Assembly (NCBI RefSeq): GCF_016858125.1 | Contig: NZ_CP064781.1 | Span: forward strand, 2,799,501 to 2,863,500 | Direction of reading: 5' to 3' | Length of the DNA: 64,000 bases | DNA from: Azospira restricta | GTDB lineage: Bacteria; Pseudomonadota; Gammaproteobacteria; Burkholderiales; Rhodocyclaceae | In this document: positions 46,625 through 54,593 of the stretch, piece after piece | How the letters are laid out: each line of letters opens with the position of its first letter | Position numbering within the stretch: the stretch's first letter is position 1 | The notes under the pieces: model-generated | The model's database searches: none | What the model was told of the DNA's origin: nothing | The model's input: the letters and a program-made list of their open reading frames with translations, nothing else | Made by a program: the position numbers and the translations under genes

Positions 46625-46700
46625 TCCCCGATAGCTCAGTCGGTAGAGCGCCGGACTGTTAATCCGTAGGTCCCTGGTTCGAGCCCAGGTCGGGGAGCCA
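46625..46700 (+). tRNA. tRNA-Asn (anticodon GUU)
   Basis: A 76-nt tRNA with encoded CCA. Acceptor arms TCCCCGA/TCGGGGA pair, the D arm is AGCTCAGTCGGTAGAGC, the anticodon loop CTGTTAA has GTT, and the T arm has CTGGTTCGAGCCCAG. A terminator follows 13 bp downstream. Confidence 0.97.
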
Positions 46701-46714
46701 GCAGAAACTTGATG

Positions 46715-46743
46715 AAAGGCCTTCGTTTGAAGGCCTTTTTTCA
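46715..46743 (+). terminator. Rho-independent terminator of tRNA-Asn
   Basis: A 10-bp stem (46715-46724/46729-46738, AAAGGCCTTC/GAAGGCCTTT) with loop GTTT runs into a T tract (TTTTTT). Strong and specific to the tRNA transcript. Confidence 0.9.
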
Positions 46744-46844
46744 TTTCTGCCCCGCTTCGATGCATTTTCTCTCCCGTCGCCGTCGATGGTAGCACAACGT
46801 CCTAGCGCGCAAGGCGCGGGATCGATCGACGACAGCCTCCCCCA

Positions 46845-47966
46845 TCAGCAGCGCAGGTCGCGGCTCGCCTGCTCGCGCAGCAAGGCCCTGGCGAAGCGGT
46901 GGCGCGCGCGCAGGCGCGGGTCGGAGAGCACGGCGCCCAGCGTCTCGCCGACCGCCGCGACGATCCCGAGCAGCGGCAACACCAGCACCAGCCCCGGGAC
47001 GCCGGCGATCGCGCCGCCGGCGAAGATCATCAGCACGGTCGGCAGCGGATGCATGTTCAGGCTCTTGCCGACGGTCGCCGGCATGAACACGAAGTCGTCG
47101 AGCAGGCGTACCGTCACGAACAGCGCGATCGCCGCATAGGCCACCGAAGGATTGCCCGGATGATCGGTGGCCGCGACGAGGACGACGAGCAGGCAGCCAG
47201 CGATCGAGCCGAGGTAGGGAATCCAGGCCATGACCGCGGTGACGACGCCGAGCAGCAGCGGCGAGGAGACGCCAATCAGCCACAGGCCGAGCGCCAGGCA
47301 GACGGCGTCGAGCACGGTCAGCTTGAGCAGCCCCTGGAAGTAACTGCGCGCGGTGCGGTCGACCTGGTCGAGCAGGTACAGCGTGCGTTCGAAGTAGGCG
47401 TTGGGCACGGCACGGGTGAGGAAGCGCTTGAAGCGCCAGCCGTCGCGCAGCATGAAGAAGGCGAGGAAGGGAATCAGCAGCAGCGACGGGAACCAGGCGG
47501 CGGCGGCCAGCGCCGCGCCGGCCAGGTGGCGGGCGGCGAAATTCTCGACGAAATCGCCGATGCCGCCGAGCACCGCCTGCCCGAGCTGCGCCCGCGCAGC
47601 GAAGGCGAAGCGCCCTTCGAGCCAGGCCAGCGTCTCGCCGAGGAAACGCATGCCGCCCTCCAGATAGCGCCCGCCGCCGGACTGCAGCGCCGGCAGTTGC
47701 GCCGACAGCCAGGGCGCGCTGAGCAGCATCGCCACGCCGAGCAGCGAAAAAATGCCGACGCTGACGGCCACCGCCGCGCTGTCGTGCGACAGCCCGCGCA
47801 GGACGAGCCGCTGCTTCAGCGGCAGCACGAGGTAGTAGGCGACCAGCGCGAAGAGGAAGGGCAGCACCAGCCACAGCACCTTCTGCAGCAGCGCCAGCAG
47901 CAGGCAGGTTGCCGCCAGCACGCCGGCCCAGACCAGCGGCCCGGCACGGTACGGCGGCCGGCTCAC
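46845..47966 (-). CDS. AI-2E family transporter (PerM/YdiK-like)
   Basis: A 373-residue membrane protein with about eight hydrophobic segments, in the layout of the AI-2 exporter/PerM family: LLLALLQKVLWLVLPFLFALVAYYLVLPL near the start, a long soluble stretch around residues 90-160, and then FLAFFMLRDGWRFKRF, KLTVLDAVCLALGLWLIGV and a C-terminal GGAIAGVPGLVLVLPLLG. Members have been proposed as exporters of autoinducer-2 or as Na+/H+ antiporters; the substrate here is unknown. The start is GTG 47966, overlapping the stop of the cyclic-nucleotide-binding gene by 4 bp, so the two are coupled. Confidence 0.88.
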   Translation of the reverse strand: MSRPPYRAGPLVWAGVLAATCLLLALLQKVLWLVLPFLFALVAYYLVLPLKQRLVLRGLSHDSAAVAVSVGIFSLLGVAMLLSAPWLSAQLPALQSGGGRYLEGGMRFLGETLAWLEGRFAFAARAQLGQAVLGGIGDFVENFAARHLAGAALAAAAWFPSLLLIPFLAFFMLRDGWRFKRFLTRAVPNAYFERTLYLLDQVDRTARSYFQGLLKLTVLDAVCLALGLWLIGVSSPLLLGVVTAVMAWIPYLGSIAGCLLVVLVAATDHPGNPSVAYAAIALFVTVRLLDDFVFMPATVGKSLNMHPLPTVLMIFAGGAIAGVPGLVLVLPLLGIVAAVGETLGAVLSDPRLRARHRFARALLREQASRDLRC

Positions 47967-48433
47967 GGCTGCGCCCCGCCCGCCGCCGCCAGCTGGCGGA
48001 CGATGCCGGCGTAGTGGCGCGCCAGCGCGAAGGAGATCCGGGTTGCGATCAGCGCGTGCGACTCCATCAGATTGAAGAAATCGCCGCGGAACATCACGCC
48101 CAGCTCGCAGTCGCTGGCCGCGCGCGCCTGCGCCGAGCGCGGCCCGCCGTCGATCAGCGCCAGCTCGCCGAAGACCTGGCCGGCGCCGAGCAGCGCGATC
48201 GGGCGCCCGCTGTCGCCCTGGCGGCAGATCGTCACCTGTCCGGCGAGGACGAAATAGATCGCCTGCCCCTCCTCGCCTTCGTCGAAGATCACTTCGCCGG
48301 CCAGCGCCTGGCGCTGATGGACGAGGCCGGCGACGATCTTCAGCTCGCGCGGCGTCAGTTCCGCCAGCAGCGCCAGCCCGGCCAGGCGTTGCGCCAGGCC
48401 GGTCGGCCGGGAGGGGGAGAACAATCGGAACAC
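47963..48433 (-). CDS. Cyclic nucleotide-binding domain protein
   Basis: A 156-residue single-domain protein of the CAP_ED family: VHQRQALAGEVIFDEGEEGQAIYFVLAGQVTIC, then FGELALIDGGPRSAQARAASDCELGVM, which contains the phosphate-binding cassette (FGELALIDGGPRSA with the arginine that contacts cyclic phosphate). There is no DNA-binding helix-turn-helix, so it is not a CRP-type regulator. The start codon is GTG at 48433. It is coupled to the downstream transporter and may gate or regulate it. The ligand (cAMP, cGMP or c-di-GMP) is not known. Confidence 0.87.
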   Translation of the reverse strand: MFRLFSPSRPTGLAQRLAGLALLAELTPRELKIVAGLVHQRQALAGEVIFDEGEEGQAIYFVLAGQVTICRQGDSGRPIALLGAGQVFGELALIDGGPRSAQARAASDCELGVMFRGDFFNLMESHALIATRISFALARHYAGIVRQLAAAGGAQP

Positions 48434-48538
48434 GGCGGATTCCCATGAAGGCGGCGAGCCGCCAATTCTATGGGAAACGCCATGACGGCACCATCGGGGA
48501 CGGGCGGCGGCGCCCGCCGCCGCCCCGGATTGCGCCGT

Positions 48539-49063
48539 TTACTTGGCGGCGATGATGCCGCAGGCCACCCGCGCGCCGGAATTCCCCGCCGGCTGCGAGC
48601 TGAAGTCGTCCGGCCCGGCATGTACGATCACCGCCTTGCCGACGATGTCGTTGGCGCCGCCGCCGCCGACCGCCAGCCCGTCCACCGTCACTTCGACCCA
48701 GGCGTTCCCCTTTTCGTTGGCCGCCAGCTGCGGCAGGTCGCCGGCATGGTGGTTGGCGTGCATCGGGTAGCCGTGCGCCTTCGCCGTCGGGTTGAAATGG
48801 CCGCCGGCGCTGCTGCCGTCGGCAGCGCTGCAGTCGCCCTTCTCGTGGATGTGGAAACCGTGCGCGCCGGGGGGCAGGCCGGAAACGTCGGCGCGCACCA
48901 TGAGCTTGGCGCCGTCCTGCCGGAAGCTGACGTAGCCGCTGGCGTTGTTGCCCTGCGTCGGATTGATCGTCGCCTCGGCGCGCGGACCGGGCGCCGGTCC
49001 GGTGGCGCACGCCGCCAGCGCGGCGGCCAGGGGCAGGAGCGCAATCTTCAGGAACTTTTCCAT
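48539..49063 (-). CDS. sodC: Cu/Zn superoxide dismutase, lipoprotein form
   Basis: A 174-residue periplasmic superoxide dismutase. A lipoprotein signal is likely: hydrophobic stretch then the lipobox LAAC at about residues 16-19. The SOD domain has the GFHIHEKGDCSAADGSSAGGHFNP, HANHHAGDLP and VIVHAGPDDFSS blocks with the metal-binding histidines, and the C-terminal GARVACGII with the catalytic arginine. The start MEKFLK at 49063 is preceded by GAGGAGGATC, a strong ribosome-binding sequence. It is divergent from moaA. Confidence 0.96.
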   Translation of the reverse strand: MEKFLKIALLPLAAALAACATGPAPGPRAEATINPTQGNNASGYVSFRQDGAKLMVRADVSGLPPGAHGFHIHEKGDCSAADGSSAGGHFNPTAKAHGYPMHANHHAGDLPQLAANEKGNAWVEVTVDGLAVGGGGANDIVGKAVIVHAGPDDFSSQPAGNSGARVACGIIAAK

Positions 49064-49101
49064 CTTTTGATCCTCCTCACAGGTTACGAACGGCGGTTGG
49101 C

Positions 49102-49107
49102 TATAAT
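49102..49107 (+). promoter_or_regulatory. -10 box of the moaA promoter
   Basis: A perfect TATAAT 61 bp before the moaA ATG, without a good -35 box. The leader that follows (about 55 nt) has a small GC stem (49113-49125) but is far too short for a molybdenum-cofactor riboswitch. Confidence 0.5.
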
Positions 49108-49167
49108 CGTCCGCAGCGCACTGCGACGACCCGTCCAACCGAGACACCCTGCCCGAAGATTGGTTCC

Positions 49168-50244
49168 ATGCGAAACGAATCCCTGAACCCGGAAGCGCTG
49201 CCGCCCGCCCTTGCTGCGCAAGGGCCGACCACCACCCGGGAAAGCTCGCGCCATGCCGAGGGGACGCTGATCGACAAATACGGGCGGCATATCACCTATA
49301 TCCGTCTGTCGATCACCGACCGCTGCGACTTCCGCTGCACCTACTGCATGGCCGAGGAGATGGAGTTCCTGCCGCGCGAACAGGTGCTGTCGCTCGAGGA
49401 ATGCCTGCGCGTCGTGCGCACCTTCGTCGGCCTCGGCGTGACCAAGGTGCGCATCACCGGCGGCGAGCCGCTCGTCCGCCGCAACGTGCTCTGGCTGCTG
49501 GAGCAGATCGCCGCGCTCGACGGCCTGAAGGAACTGGTGCTGACCACCAACGGCTCGCAGCTAGAACGCTACGCCGCCGACCTGAAGCGGGCCGGCGTCA
49601 AGCGCCTCAACGTCAGCCTCGACACGCTGAAGCCGGAGCGCTTCAAGGCGATCACCCGCATCGGCGACCTCGACAAGGTGCTGCGCGGCATCGACGCCGC
49701 CGCGGCGGCCGGCTTCACCCGGACCAAGCTGAACACGGTGATGATGCGCGGCGTGAACGACGACGAGTTCGTCGACCTCGTGCGCTACGCGCTGGCGCGC
49801 GATCTGAACATCTCGTTCATCGAGGAGATGCCGCTCGGCGACATCGGCCACGGGCGCAGCAACACCTATTTCGGCAGCGACGAGGGTCTGGCGCTGCTGA
49901 CCCCGCACTTCGGCTTGGTGCCCACCGTAGAAACCACCGGCGGCCCGGCGCGCTACTGGCGCATCCCCGGCAGCGAGACGCGCGTCGGCTTCATCTCGCC
50001 GCACAGCCACAACTTCTGCGACAGCTGCAACCGCGTGCGCATCACCGCGCAGGGCGACCTCTACCCCTGCCTCGGCCAGAACGACGCGATGGGCCTGCTG
50101 CCGCTGTTGCGCGCCGGCGACGACGATGCGCCGCTGCGCGAGGCGATCGTGCGCGCGATGGGCATCAAGCCGAAGGAACACAACTTCAGCGAACAGCTCG
50201 ACGCGCCGAAGGTCGTCCGCTTCATGTCGATGACCGGCGGCTGA
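49168..50244 (+). CDS. moaA: GTP 3',8-cyclase (molybdenum cofactor synthesis)
   Basis: A 358-residue radical-SAM enzyme that starts molybdenum-cofactor synthesis by rearranging GTP. The first Fe-S cluster ligands are Cys53, Cys57 and Cys60 in DRCDFRCTYC; the second cluster lies in FCDSCNRVRITAQGDLYPCLG. The C-terminal Gly-Gly end (MTGG) needed for the reaction is present. It has about 30 extra N-terminal residues compared with E. coli MoaA (329). No other moa gene is in this window. It is divergent from sodC, with an AttH-type gene running in the opposite direction downstream. Confidence 0.97.
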   Translation: MRNESLNPEALPPALAAQGPTTTRESSRHAEGTLIDKYGRHITYIRLSITDRCDFRCTYCMAEEMEFLPREQVLSLEECLRVVRTFVGLGVTKVRITGGEPLVRRNVLWLLEQIAALDGLKELVLTTNGSQLERYAADLKRAGVKRLNVSLDTLKPERFKAITRIGDLDKVLRGIDAAAAAGFTRTKLNTVMMRGVNDDEFVDLVRYALARDLNISFIEEMPLGDIGHGRSNTYFGSDEGLALLTPHFGLVPTVETTGGPARYWRIPGSETRVGFISPHSHNFCDSCNRVRITAQGDLYPCLGQNDAMGLLPLLRAGDDDAPLREAIVRAMGIKPKEHNFSEQLDAPKVVRFMSMTGG

Positions 50245-50255
50245 GCCCGCCCGCA

Positions 50256-51335
50256 TCAGCCAAGCCGGATGCGTTCGCCGTAGCCGGTCATCTCCAGATA
50301 GCCGCGGCCGACCTCGCGGCCGTCTTCGATGGCGCGCACCGCGCCCTCCCAGTAGATCGCGCCGGTGCTGCGCCGGCTGTCCAGCTCCTGGTCGTCGAAC
50401 AGCGGCAGCAGCCGCAGTTCCCGCGCGCCGGCGCGCAGCCGCCATTCGACCGGCCAGGCGATGCCGCTGCGCGGCGAGCGCCACTGGCGCAGGGGGGCGA
50501 AGGCGACCGCGTCCGCCGGCAGCGTCGTTGCGCCGCCGCCGGGCGAACGCAGGGTCGCCGCCGACCACAGCGGCGCGCCGTCGGCGCGGCGCAGGCGAAA
50601 GGCCATCAGCGCGCCGCCGTCGTCGAGGTTCAGCCCGACCCAGTCCCAGCCCTGCGCGCCGGCCGGCAGCAGCTCGCTCGACCATTCGTGGTCGAGCCAG
50701 GCGCGACCGCTCACCGGCTGTCGCCGGCCGTCCACCGTCACCGTGCCGCGCACTGCGAGCTGCGGCCGGCTGTAGTAGTAGCTGGCGTGGCGCGGGTCCG
50801 CGGCCTTGGCGCTGAAGCCGCCGGCGCCGTTCGGCAGCGGCGGGCCGTCCGCCGTGAGCGTCAGCGCGTAGGCGAAGTCGTCGGCGCGTACTGTCGCGCG
50901 ATAGGCGTTGCCGTCCTGTTCGAGGCGCCAGTCGCCGATCCAGGCGCCCGTTTGCGCCTCGGCGAAGCCGGCGCGACCGAAGCCGACGCGGGCGCTGCGT
51001 TCGTCCTGGCGCAGCCGCCCGTGGCGCGGATCGGCGATCGCCGCATGCGCGATCAGCAGCTGGCGCGGCGCGAAGGCACTCGGGTTTTCCTCGCCGATGC
51101 CGGTGCGCACGCGGAAGAAGGTGCACTGGAAGCCGAGCGGGCTGCCGTCGGGCAGCGCCAGCCAGCCGGTGACGTACCACCACTCGTTGCGGAAGTCCGG
51201 ATGCGCGCCGTGGTCGCGCGGAAAGGCGAGCGCCCTCCCCGGCCGCACCGCGGCGAAATCGACCGCTTCCGCGGCCACCGCCCAGGCCGGCAGGCCGGCG
51301 AGTGCGGCGAGGAAGGCGCGCCGTCGCATGCTCAC
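50256..51335 (-). CDS. AttH/CrtC-like lipocalin-fold protein (exported)
   Basis: A protein of about 357-359 residues of the AttH/carotenoid 1,2-hydratase-like (CrtC) family, which has a pair of lipocalin-like domains. A twin-arginine-type signal is visible (RRRAFLAALAGLPAWAVAA). Family blocks are DFRNEWWYVTGWL, FFRVRTGIGEEN, YYYSRPQLAVRGTVTVDGR, GRAWLDHEWSSELL and GWDWVGLNLDDGGALMAFRLR. The GTG at 51335 overlaps the permease stop (GTGA); an ATG at 51329 is equally possible. Function unknown: most such genes lie next to an ABC transporter and are not in carotenoid pathways, as here. Confidence 0.85.
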   Translation of the reverse strand: MSMRRRAFLAALAGLPAWAVAAEAVDFAAVRPGRALAFPRDHGAHPDFRNEWWYVTGWLALPDGSPLGFQCTFFRVRTGIGEENPSAFAPRQLLIAHAAIADPRHGRLRQDERSARVGFGRAGFAEAQTGAWIGDWRLEQDGNAYRATVRADDFAYALTLTADGPPLPNGAGGFSAKAADPRHASYYYSRPQLAVRGTVTVDGRRQPVSGRAWLDHEWSSELLPAGAQGWDWVGLNLDDGGALMAFRLRRADGAPLWSAATLRSPGGGATTLPADAVAFAPLRQWRSPRSGIAWPVEWRLRAGARELRLLPLFDDQELDSRRSTGAIYWEGAVRAIEDGREVGRGYLEMTGYGERIRLG

Positions 51336-53842
51336 CAGTCCTCGCGCACCGCCAGCACCGCTTCCTGGCGCATCGCCAGCCGGCCGGCGAGCACCGCCGC
51401 CAGTGCGGCCAATGCCACCAGCGCCAGCGCGAAGACCGCGAGCGAGCGCCACGGCACGTGCAGGTCCATGCTCCAGTGGAAGCTCTGCCGGTTGACCACC
51501 TCGATCAGCACCAGCCCGATCGCGCCGCCGGCGGCGAGCCCGCCGAGAACGCCAACGCCGGCCGCGAGCGCCCCCTCCTCCGCCAGCATCCAGCCGATCT
51601 GCCGGCGGCTGACGCCGAGGTGGCGCAGCATGCCGAACTCGCGCCGGCGCGCCGCCGCCAGCGCCGCGAAGCTGGCGGCGACGCCGGCCAGCCCGATCGC
51701 CACCGCCACCGCCTCGAGCAGGTAGGTGACGGCAAAGGTGCGGTCGAACAGGCGCAGGCTGAGCGCGCGGATCTCCGCCGACGACGACACGTCGAGCGCG
51801 CCCGCCGGCGCCAGCGCGCGCAGCGCACCGGCCACCGCCAGCGGCGCCGCGCCGGGCGCGAGGAAGATCGCGGCGTCGTTGGCAAGGCGGTCGCCGGCCA
51901 GGCGCCGGTAGTCGGCGAGGTCGATCATCAGCGCGCCGTCCTGCCGCGCGTAGTCGCGCCAGACGCCAGCGACGCGCAGGCGCACCGTCCGTCCGCCGAG
52001 CGGCAGCTCGACGCGCTCGCCCGGGCGCCAGCCGTAGAGGTCGCGCACCGCCTCCGAGATCCACAGCGCCGGCGCCTCCCCCGGCGCCGCCACGCCGCCG
52101 ACCAGCGGCAGCTCGCGGCCGTCGGCCGAGACGGGACGTGCGATCAGCGGCAGCGGCGGCCGCCCGGGTGCCAGTCGTAGCGTCTCGTGGCGCGTGAAGC
52201 CGACGCGGGCGACGCCGGGCACCGCGGCGATGCGCGCCTGCAGCGCCTCGTCGAGGTGGCCGCTGCCGGCGGCGCGGCCGGCGCGCAGATAGAGGTCGGC
52301 GGGCAGCAGCTGGTGCAGCCAGGCATCGACCGAATCGCGGAAGGAGGCAACCATGATCGCCATCGCCGCCGCCAGCGCGACGCTCGCCAGCACCCCGGCC
52401 GCCGCCACCAGCGCATGCCCCGGCGCGGCGCGCAGGCGGGCCGCGGCCAGCCGCACCGGCGCCGGCCCGCGCGGCGGCAGCAGGCGGGCCACCCCGCCGG
52501 CGAGCGCCGGCAGCAGCAGCACGGCGCCGGCGAGCAGGCAGGCCACCGCCAGGTAGCCGCCGAGCGGCAGGTCCGCCGCCGGCGGCAAGGCCGCGGCAGC
52601 GAGGCTCGCCGCGAGCAGCGCGGCGCCCAGCCGGGGATGGCCGCCGCCGTCGGCCAGCGCCTCGTCGCCGGCCTTCAGCGCCTGCGCCGGGGCCACCGCC
52701 GCCGCCTCGCGCGCCGGCAGCCAGGCGCCGGCGACGCCGGCGGCGACGCCCAAGGCGACGAAGACGGCGGTGGCCAGCGGGTCGAACGCGAGCTGCGGGC
52801 GCAGCCCAGAGAAATAGCCGGCGCCGAGGTCGCCGCCGAGGACGACCAGAACCGCCCAGGCCAGCCCGTGGCCGAGCGCGGCGCCGACGAGGCCGCCGGC
52901 CAGCCCGACCGCCGCGCCCTCGCCGAGCAGCCAGGCGAACAGCGTGCGCCGGGAGAGGCCGATCGCGCGCAGGAAGGCGAACTCGCCGCGCCGCCGCACC
53001 ACCGACAGCGCCTGCGCCGAGAAGACGAGGAAGCCGCCGGTCAAGAGCGCCATCGCCGCCAGCAGGTTCAGGTTCACGCGGTAGGCGCGCGACAGGTTCG
53101 CTGCCTGCTCGGCCGCCGCCTGCGGCATCTCGATCTGCACGCCGGGCGGCAGCAGCGGCTGCAGCGCGGCGCGCGCCGCCGCCGGCGACACGCCCTCGGC
53201 CAGCCGCAGGTCGATCCGCGTCAGCCGGCCGAGGCGGGCGAAGTGCGCCTGCACCGCGGCGATGTCCATCACCGCCAGCCGGCGCTCGTCGGCGGCACCG
53301 GGCAGGTCGCCGGCGACGCGGACACGCCGCGTCGCCGTTCCCGACAGCAGGTCGAGCGTGTCGCCGGCACGCAGGCCGAGCGCCTGCTGCGCGGCGGCGC
53401 TGACGAACAGCGCGTCGTCGGCGAGCGTCGCGAAGCGGTCGCCGGCGGCCGCCGGCCGCGGCAGCAGCGCCGGCGCCACGCGCGCCAGCGCAAAGACGTC
53501 GGCGCCGAGGAGCTGCAGCGTCTCCTCGCGTCCGGCCAGGCGCGCCTCGATGTCGAGCAGCGGGCTGGCGTCGGCCACCTCCGGCCGCGCCGCGACCTGC
53601 GCGTAGAGCGCTTCGTCGAAGCCACCGCGGGGGCCGAGCACCTGCAGGTCGGCGCTGCCGGAGAGGGTGCGCAGGCTGCGCCCGAACTCGGCCAGCGCCG
53701 CCTCGTGCACCGCCTGCACGGCCATGCCGAGCGCGACGCCGAGGATGATCGCGGCGAACGAGAACAGCGTCGCCAGCCGCCGCCGCGCCAGCGCGCCGAA
53801 GAAGACGCGCGCGAGCTGACGGACGCTGCCGCGCGCCCTCAC
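51332..53842 (-). CDS. ABC transporter permease with two FtsX domains (YbbP-like)
   Basis: An 836-residue permease. About ten hydrophobic helices are visible: one near residue 20, a cluster at about 245-390, further ones at about 420-500, and the C-terminal group at about 680-830. Two FtsX/MacB-type cores (SVVRRRGEFAFLRAIGLSRRTLFAWLLGEG and AARRREFGMLRHLGVSRRQIGWMLAEEG) show the duplicated permease. The length fits the YbbP family (about 800), which works with a YbbA-type ATPase. GTG 53842 overlaps the ATPase stop (GTGA). A lipid or lipoprotein substrate is likely for this superfamily. Confidence 0.88.
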   Translation of the reverse strand: MRARGSVRQLARVFFGALARRRLATLFSFAAIILGVALGMAVQAVHEAALAEFGRSLRTLSGSADLQVLGPRGGFDEALYAQVAARPEVADASPLLDIEARLAGREETLQLLGADVFALARVAPALLPRPAAAGDRFATLADDALFVSAAAQQALGLRAGDTLDLLSGTATRRVRVAGDLPGAADERRLAVMDIAAVQAHFARLGRLTRIDLRLAEGVSPAAARAALQPLLPPGVQIEMPQAAAEQAANLSRAYRVNLNLLAAMALLTGGFLVFSAQALSVVRRRGEFAFLRAIGLSRRTLFAWLLGEGAAVGLAGGLVGAALGHGLAWAVLVVLGGDLGAGYFSGLRPQLAFDPLATAVFVALGVAAGVAGAWLPAREAAAVAPAQALKAGDEALADGGGHPRLGAALLAASLAAAALPPAADLPLGGYLAVACLLAGAVLLLPALAGGVARLLPPRGPAPVRLAAARLRAAPGHALVAAAGVLASVALAAAMAIMVASFRDSVDAWLHQLLPADLYLRAGRAAGSGHLDEALQARIAAVPGVARVGFTRHETLRLAPGRPPLPLIARPVSADGRELPLVGGVAAPGEAPALWISEAVRDLYGWRPGERVELPLGGRTVRLRVAGVWRDYARQDGALMIDLADYRRLAGDRLANDAAIFLAPGAAPLAVAGALRALAPAGALDVSSSAEIRALSLRLFDRTFAVTYLLEAVAVAIGLAGVAASFAALAAARRREFGMLRHLGVSRRQIGWMLAEEGALAAGVGVLGGLAAGGAIGLVLIEVVNRQSFHWSMDLHVPWRSLAVFALALVALAALAAVLAGRLAMRQEAVLAVREDW

Positions 53843-54492
53843 GGCCGCAGCCCGTCCGGCGTCAGGCGCAGCACGCGGTCGGCGGTCGCCGCGGCGGCCG
53901 GCGAATGGGTGACCAGGATGCCGATCGCGCCGGCGGCGCGGACGCGCTCGCCGAGCAACGCCAAGACCTTCGCGGCGTTGCCGGGGTCGAGGTTGCCGGT
54001 CGGCTCGTCGGCAAGCACCAGGCGCGGGCCGTGCACCAGCGCGCGGGCGATCGCCACGCGCTGCAGCTCGCCGCCGGACAGCTCGCGCGGACGGCTCGCG
54101 GCGCGCCCGCCGAGGCCGACCGCGTCGAGCAGGCGTTGCGCGGCGGTCGCGGCCGCCACGTCGTCGACGCCCTGCAGCCACAGCGGCAGCGCGACGTTCT
54201 GCACCACCGAGAGATGCGGCAGCACGTGGAAAGCCTGGAAGACGAAGCCCAGCCGGTCGCGGCGCAGCCGCGTCAGCGCCTCCTCGTCGAGCGTCGCGTA
54301 GTCGACCCCGTCGAGCACCAGCCGTCCGCCGTCAGGCCGGTCGAGGCCGGCGACGAGGTTGAGCAGCGTCGACTTGCCGACCCCGGATTCGCCGACGATC
54401 GCCACGTACTCGCCGGGCTGCAGGCACAGCGAAACGTCGCGCAGCACCTGACGTCCATTGAAGCTGCGGCAGAGCCTGTTGATTTCGAGCAT
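53839..54492 (-). CDS. ABC transporter ATP-binding protein (YbbA/LolD-like)
   Basis: A 217-residue ATPase. Walker A is [12 protein letters not shown], the Q-loop is FVFQAFHVLPHLSVVQNVALPL, the signature is ELSGGELQRVAIARALVHGP, Walker B is LVLADEPTGNLD and the switch His is in LVTHSPAA. This is the MacB/LolD/YbbA subfamily that energises FtsX-type permeases without transporting across a classical channel. Length fits YbbA. It is the first gene of a three-gene run with permease and AttH protein, all linked by 4-bp overlaps. Confidence 0.93.
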   Translation of the reverse strand: MLEINRLCRSFNGRQVLRDVSLCLQPGEYVAIVGESGVGKSTLLNLVAGLDRPDGGRLVLDGVDYATLDEEALTRLRRDRLGFVFQAFHVLPHLSVVQNVALPLWLQGVDDVAAATAAQRLLDAVGLGGRAASRPRELSGGELQRVAIARALVHGPRLVLADEPTGNLDPGNAAKVLALLGERVRAAGAIGILVTHSPAAAATADRVLRLTPDGLRP

Positions 54493-54593
54493 GGTTCTCG
54501 GGGGCGCCTCGGATTGCGGGCAACTGCCGCCGAGTATGCAGCAGAAAGGCGGCGACCGGAACGCCGCGAACAGCCGGTTGCCGGCGCCCCCGG

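Noticed and set aside
48490-48530. GC-only hairpin downstream of sodC as a terminator
   Set aside because: The stem is strong (GGGCGGCGGCG with its complement) but has no T tract and is typical of local GC bias.
49108-49167. Molybdenum-cofactor riboswitch before moaA
   Set aside because: The leader is only about 55-60 nt and has one small stem, too short for the known element.
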